A DNA stretch of 64,000 bases from Centropus unirufus (lineage: Eukaryota; Chordata; Aves; Cuculiformes; Centropidae). The notes beneath the pieces were generated by a model that was given only the letters and a program-made list of their open reading frames with translations, ran no database searches and was not told where the DNA came from. The position numbers were made by a program, and so were the translations under genes. Positions 61,091-64,000 of this stretch are shown here, in pieces (positions within the stretch are counted from its first letter, which is position 1; every line of letters starts with the position of its first letter). The stretch covers positions 4,088,215 through 4,152,214 of the forward strand of contig VYZI01000005.1 of assembly GCA_013397695.1 (NCBI GenBank), read 5' to 3'.

Positions 61091-61823
61091 ACAGCAACCA
61101 TGGAGGTAATCTTTAGAAGTCTTTAGAAGATCTTTAAAGACCTTCAAAAGCCATCTAGTGCAAGGCCCCTGGGGTGCTTGCGCCTGGAGTACTAGATTAA
61201 AAACATCACCACTTGTCCTACTGCAACAGACACTACTAAAAAGTTTGTCCCCGTCATTCTTATAGTCCTGTTTTAAGCCCTGAATGGCAACAATAAGGCC
61301 CTCATTGCTGACGTCCCCTGGCTCTGTGCCAGGCACAAGAGGATGCTCGTGGCCAGGGTGCTCTGTGCAAGGGGAGGAGGCACATGTTACAGGTAAGAAC
61401 CCTCTCAATCATCTAGCAAAGGCCTTGGGAGCTGGAGGGAGTTTCCCACCGACTGGAAGCTAGTGAACATTATTCCACTTGACAAGAAGGACACGAGGGA
61501 ATCCTAGAATGATGGAATGGCTTGGGTTGGAAGAGAACTTTAAAGGTCATCTAGTGCAAGCCTCCTTGCAGTAAGCAGGGACATCATTCACGAGAGCAGG
61601 TTGTTCAGAGACACATCCAACCTGACCTTGAATGTTTCCAGGGATGGAGCTTCTACCACCGCTGTGGGCAATGTGGTTCAGTATTTCAGCACTCTCATTG
61701 TAGAAAAGGTCTTCCATATAGCTGGTATGAATTTGACCTTTTTTGAACCAGAGTTCCTGGAAATGCCTGGGGGTTGGTGATGCTATGAGCTGAAGGTGTG
61801 AGAGCAGACAGGGCTTACCATAC
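61080..61823 (-). other. Novel gene intron 2 with CR1 insertion
   Basis: Contains a part-copy of the duplicated flank near 61260-61400 and a - orientation CR1 fragment at about 61495-61750. This CR1 probably explains why the spacing from exon 2 to exon 3 (858 bp) exceeds that from exon 3 to exon 4 (612 bp). Confidence 0.6.
61495..61750 (-). mobile_element. CR1 LINE fragment in novel gene intron 2
   Basis: Starts AGAATGATGGAATGGCTTGGG, followed by GGGACATC and TTGAATGTTTCCAGGGATGG. Confidence 0.85.
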
Positions 61824-61937
61824 CTGCTGGTGCTGCCTGGTGTTCCTGCGGGTCATGGGCTGCCACTTGCTCTGGTGTTGCCAAGGGCTTGGACAAGGGC
61901 TGCTGCTGTCCAGGCAGTGGCCACAGCATGTCTGAGC
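61824..61937 (-). CDS. Novel gene exon 2 (cassette copy A, 114 nt)
   Basis: Phase 1-1 exon between TCTCTTCCAG and GCAG|GTATGG. It encodes SDMLWPLPGQQQPLSKPLAT and a remainder ending EHQAAPA. It is the most diverged of the three cassettes. It joins exon 1 through a Gly codon split 1/2. Confidence 0.7.
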
Positions 61938-62029
61938 CTGGAAGAGAGACAGGAGCCATGGCCAGTGATCACCTCTGCTCTTGTGCCCAAGAGCATCTCA
62001 GGGCTGCTTGGCTTGGGGTCAGTCCCTAC

Positions 62030-62132
62030 CTTGAGAGTATAAGGTTTTTGGGAGCACAAGGTTCTGAAGTATCTGGGGCACTGGGGGTGCCTGGGGGCCA
62101 TGCTTCAGGAGCAGCCATGGTGGCTGCGCCAT
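62030..62132 (-). CDS. Novel gene exon 1 (start codon)
   Basis: The start is ATG at 62132 in the context CACCATGG. The exon gives 34 codons, MAQPPWLLLKHGPQAPPVPQ then ILQNLVLPKTLYSQ, plus one base before the donor CAAG|GTAGGG, phase 1. A second ATG at 62118 also has a strong context, but its frame hits a stop in exon 2, so the upstream ATG is chosen. I see no signal peptide. Confidence 0.65.
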
Positions 62133-62444
62133 GGTGCCTTGTGATCACTGGTTGCTAAGGACTCTGTGGTGTCTCCCAGGATAGAATGTGGGGGCTCCCT
62201 GTGTTCTGCCCTGCCCCAACAGCTTCCCCAGCTGGCCAGTCTTTGAGAAACCCCTTTGTGAAGCTGGTGTGCAGGCACTTCCCTCGTGTCAGCAGCCAAG
62301 CAAGAGTGGGCTGAAGCCCAGTTTGACTGAACAGAGAACTCCTTGCAGAGCTCTAGTGGAAAAGGGAATTCTGGGATCTTTGGGTGAGCACTTGGGGGAT
62401 GAAAACAAAGCAGTTGTTGCGGTGCATATCTGCAACCCATCACC

Positions 62445-62590
62445 CAGCCCCTGTAAGTCTTCCTGTTGCCTTCTCTTCTCCAGGCTCATCAACACCATCT
62501 CTCTCAGTCTTTCTTTAATGAAGATGTGTTCCTTCCCGCTGATCATTTTTGTGACCCTCCTCTGGACCTGCTCCAACTGGTCCACATCTT
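62445..62590 (-). mobile_element. CR1 LINE small fragment
   Basis: The - strand frame reads MDQLEQVQRRVTKMISGKEH; both ends are lost. Confidence 0.85.
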
Positions 62591-63239
62591 TCTTCTGCTA
62601 GAGAGCAGCACATGTGGACTGAGTACACAAAAATCAAACCTCAAACTAGTTATTTCTACTTGGGAATAGTGATAGTGGTAAATGAGTGTGTAGTCAGTAC
62701 AGCTGCAGATGGTAAGGTCATGGCTATCTAGGCATACTTCTAAGCCTTTCCTCATTTTTTTCCCAGTTAGTTACAGCCACGAGGCATCTCTTTCTGGGGG
62801 GCACTGGACACAGAATGGCTATAAAAGAGTTTGGCTCGTGAGTGCTGCTTGCAACAGATGGACTCCTCTAACATCTATTCTGTGGCAGCTGGGCTGATGA
62901 TTTGTCAAGACTTCGGAAGCAGTTGTTTTAAATGAAAGATCTAATCTTCAGGCCTTAATTCATAGCCAGTTTCTCCACAAGAGAGCAAAATGTGGCTAAC
63001 GTTACTGTACACTACTTTTTCAGGTCTAAGATGAGTAAGGGGAAGTTTCGTGAGCATTCTACATACCCTGAAGGGAAACAGTGGAGAAAGACAGACTCAG
63101 TGTTTGATGTGATGTGATGCTTTGGGTCCAGGCAAGTTAGATGTGTGTGTACCCTCAGTGCTTGTTTTTTGGTTGGTTTGCTTTTTTTTTCAGGTTTCTT
63201 TTGCAGAGGCCAGTAGGGAATCAATGAGTTGAATCTCAT

Positions 63240-63570
63240 TATTTCCAGGTGCAGTGTAGCAGCTGGATGTTTGGAGCACCGTGTAGAGAGGTGGGTGCTG
63301 GTCTCTTATCTCAAGTGACAGTTGACAGGATGAGAGAGCATGGCCTCAAGCTGTGCCAGGGCAGGTTCAGATTGGACATTAGAGAAGGATTTTTCACTGA
63401 AAGGGTTGCCAGGCACTGGAACAGTTGCCAGGGAAGTGGTTGAATCACTATCCCAGGAGGTATTTAAAAGATGGGTAGATGAATTGCTTAGGGATATGGT
63501 TTAGTGGCAGACAGGTATGGTTGGACTCGTTTTCGGAGGTCTTTTCCAATCTGGTGATTCTATGATTCTA
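63240..63570 (+). mobile_element. CR1 LINE 3' end with terminal repeats
   Basis: Sense CR1 ending ATTCTATGATTCTA (63557-63570), the characteristic short 3' repeat of CR1. Encodes QGRFRLDIREGFFTERVARH. Confidence 0.92.
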
Positions 63571-63860
63571 AGATGTTCTGTGATAGTACCATTTGATCTG
63601 CTTGAGCTGTATTTCTGTAGAGAGAAATAGTAACATCTTTGCCTGCCACAAGCCACTTGTACTTTTCTCTCATATCTCGCTTTGAGCCTGCGCACATGGT
63701 TTGAGTGCTAGGTAGTGAATTGGGCTGAGGAACTGGCATGGGGTAAGAACAAACTGAGGGAAAAGAAGAAAAAGTTTGCATTTTAACTCAAGGTTTTTTT
63801 TCTCAGCTTGGTCGTCTGTGAAACCTCACAAATTCTTGTGCTGAATATAGGAGGTGGTGG

Positions 63861-64000
63861 CAGTGAAGTGGGAGTGCTGGTCAGGAGCACATGGAGGCCA
63901 GGCTCAAGCCTTTGATAGCAACATGGATTTACACTGGCTCTAAGCTACAAGGAAGCGGCCCCAGCAAGGGAAACTTGTCACACCGGAAAGCACAGCAGTT
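63861..64000 (+). repeat. Unclassified repeat, copy 2 (runs off window)
   Basis: Inverted partner of 55814-55952, 8 kb away; it continues beyond the window end. No known family assigned. Confidence 0.8.

Larger units (their letters stand above)
62133..64000. other. Upstream flank of the novel gene
   Basis: Holds a - orientation CR1 fragment (about 62445-62590), a + orientation CR1 tail (about 63240-63570) and one copy of an unclassified repeat (63861-64000). No CpG island or clear TATA element precedes exon 1. I see no other gene. Confidence 0.6.

Noticed and set aside
62105..62443. 112-codon - strand open frame overlapping exon 1 of the novel gene
   Set aside because: Its frame does not continue through the splice to exon 2; it probably reflects 5'UTR or upstream sequence.
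1..64000. CRISPR arrays, operons, tRNA or rRNA genes
   Set aside because: None seen. The periodic repeats present are CR1 pieces, the cassette-exon duplication or simple repeats.

Overview
The window is vertebrate nuclear DNA, almost certainly from a bird. It has intron-exon genes with GT-AG splice sites, a CpG-island promoter, polyadenylation signals and an assembly gap of Ns. It is also littered with CR1 LINE fragments, the dominant avian retroposon. There are no prokaryotic features.

Region 1 (1-14.1 kb, + strand): the last five coding exons of SH3BP5 (SH3-domain-binding protein 5, also called Sab; a RAB11 exchange factor and mitochondrial JNK docking protein). The reading frame passes cleanly through 4203-4333, 8846-8888, 10411-10630, 11987-12247 and 12918-13099, followed by a 3'UTR with AATAAA at 14083. 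The 5' exons lie before the window.

Region 2 (15.7-54.8 kb, - strand): CAPN7 (calpain-7), convergent with SH3BP5 as in human 3p25. Twenty of 21 coding exons are readable. The missing exon 13, which carries the catalytic Asn, must fall in the N gap at 34565-35027. With a 145-nt exon 13 the total is 813 codons, the human length, and C290 and H458 fall at the expected numbers. The promoter is a CpG island at about 54.44-55.02 kb.

Region 3 (58.15-62.13 kb, - strand): a gene I do not recognise. Five exons, all with compatible phase-1 junctions, predict about 745 residues. Exon 1 has a strong Kozak ATG. Exons 2, 3 and 4 are near-identical phase 1-1 cassettes of 114, 114 and 111 nt, lying in tandemly duplicated DNA. 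Exon 5 is a 1.8-kb exon encoding a basic PKKKRRRV-type nuclear localisation signal. It also encodes five copies of a short acidic amphipathic helix, set in Ser/Pro-rich linkers. A sixth copy is cut by a TAA codon aligned with a conserved Glu; the frame stays open beyond it to a consensus splice donor. This is the best candidate for an undescribed gene.

The remaining sequence is introns, UTR and CR1 fragments. One unclassified repeat of about 140 bp occurs in inverted copies at 55.8 and 63.9 kb.
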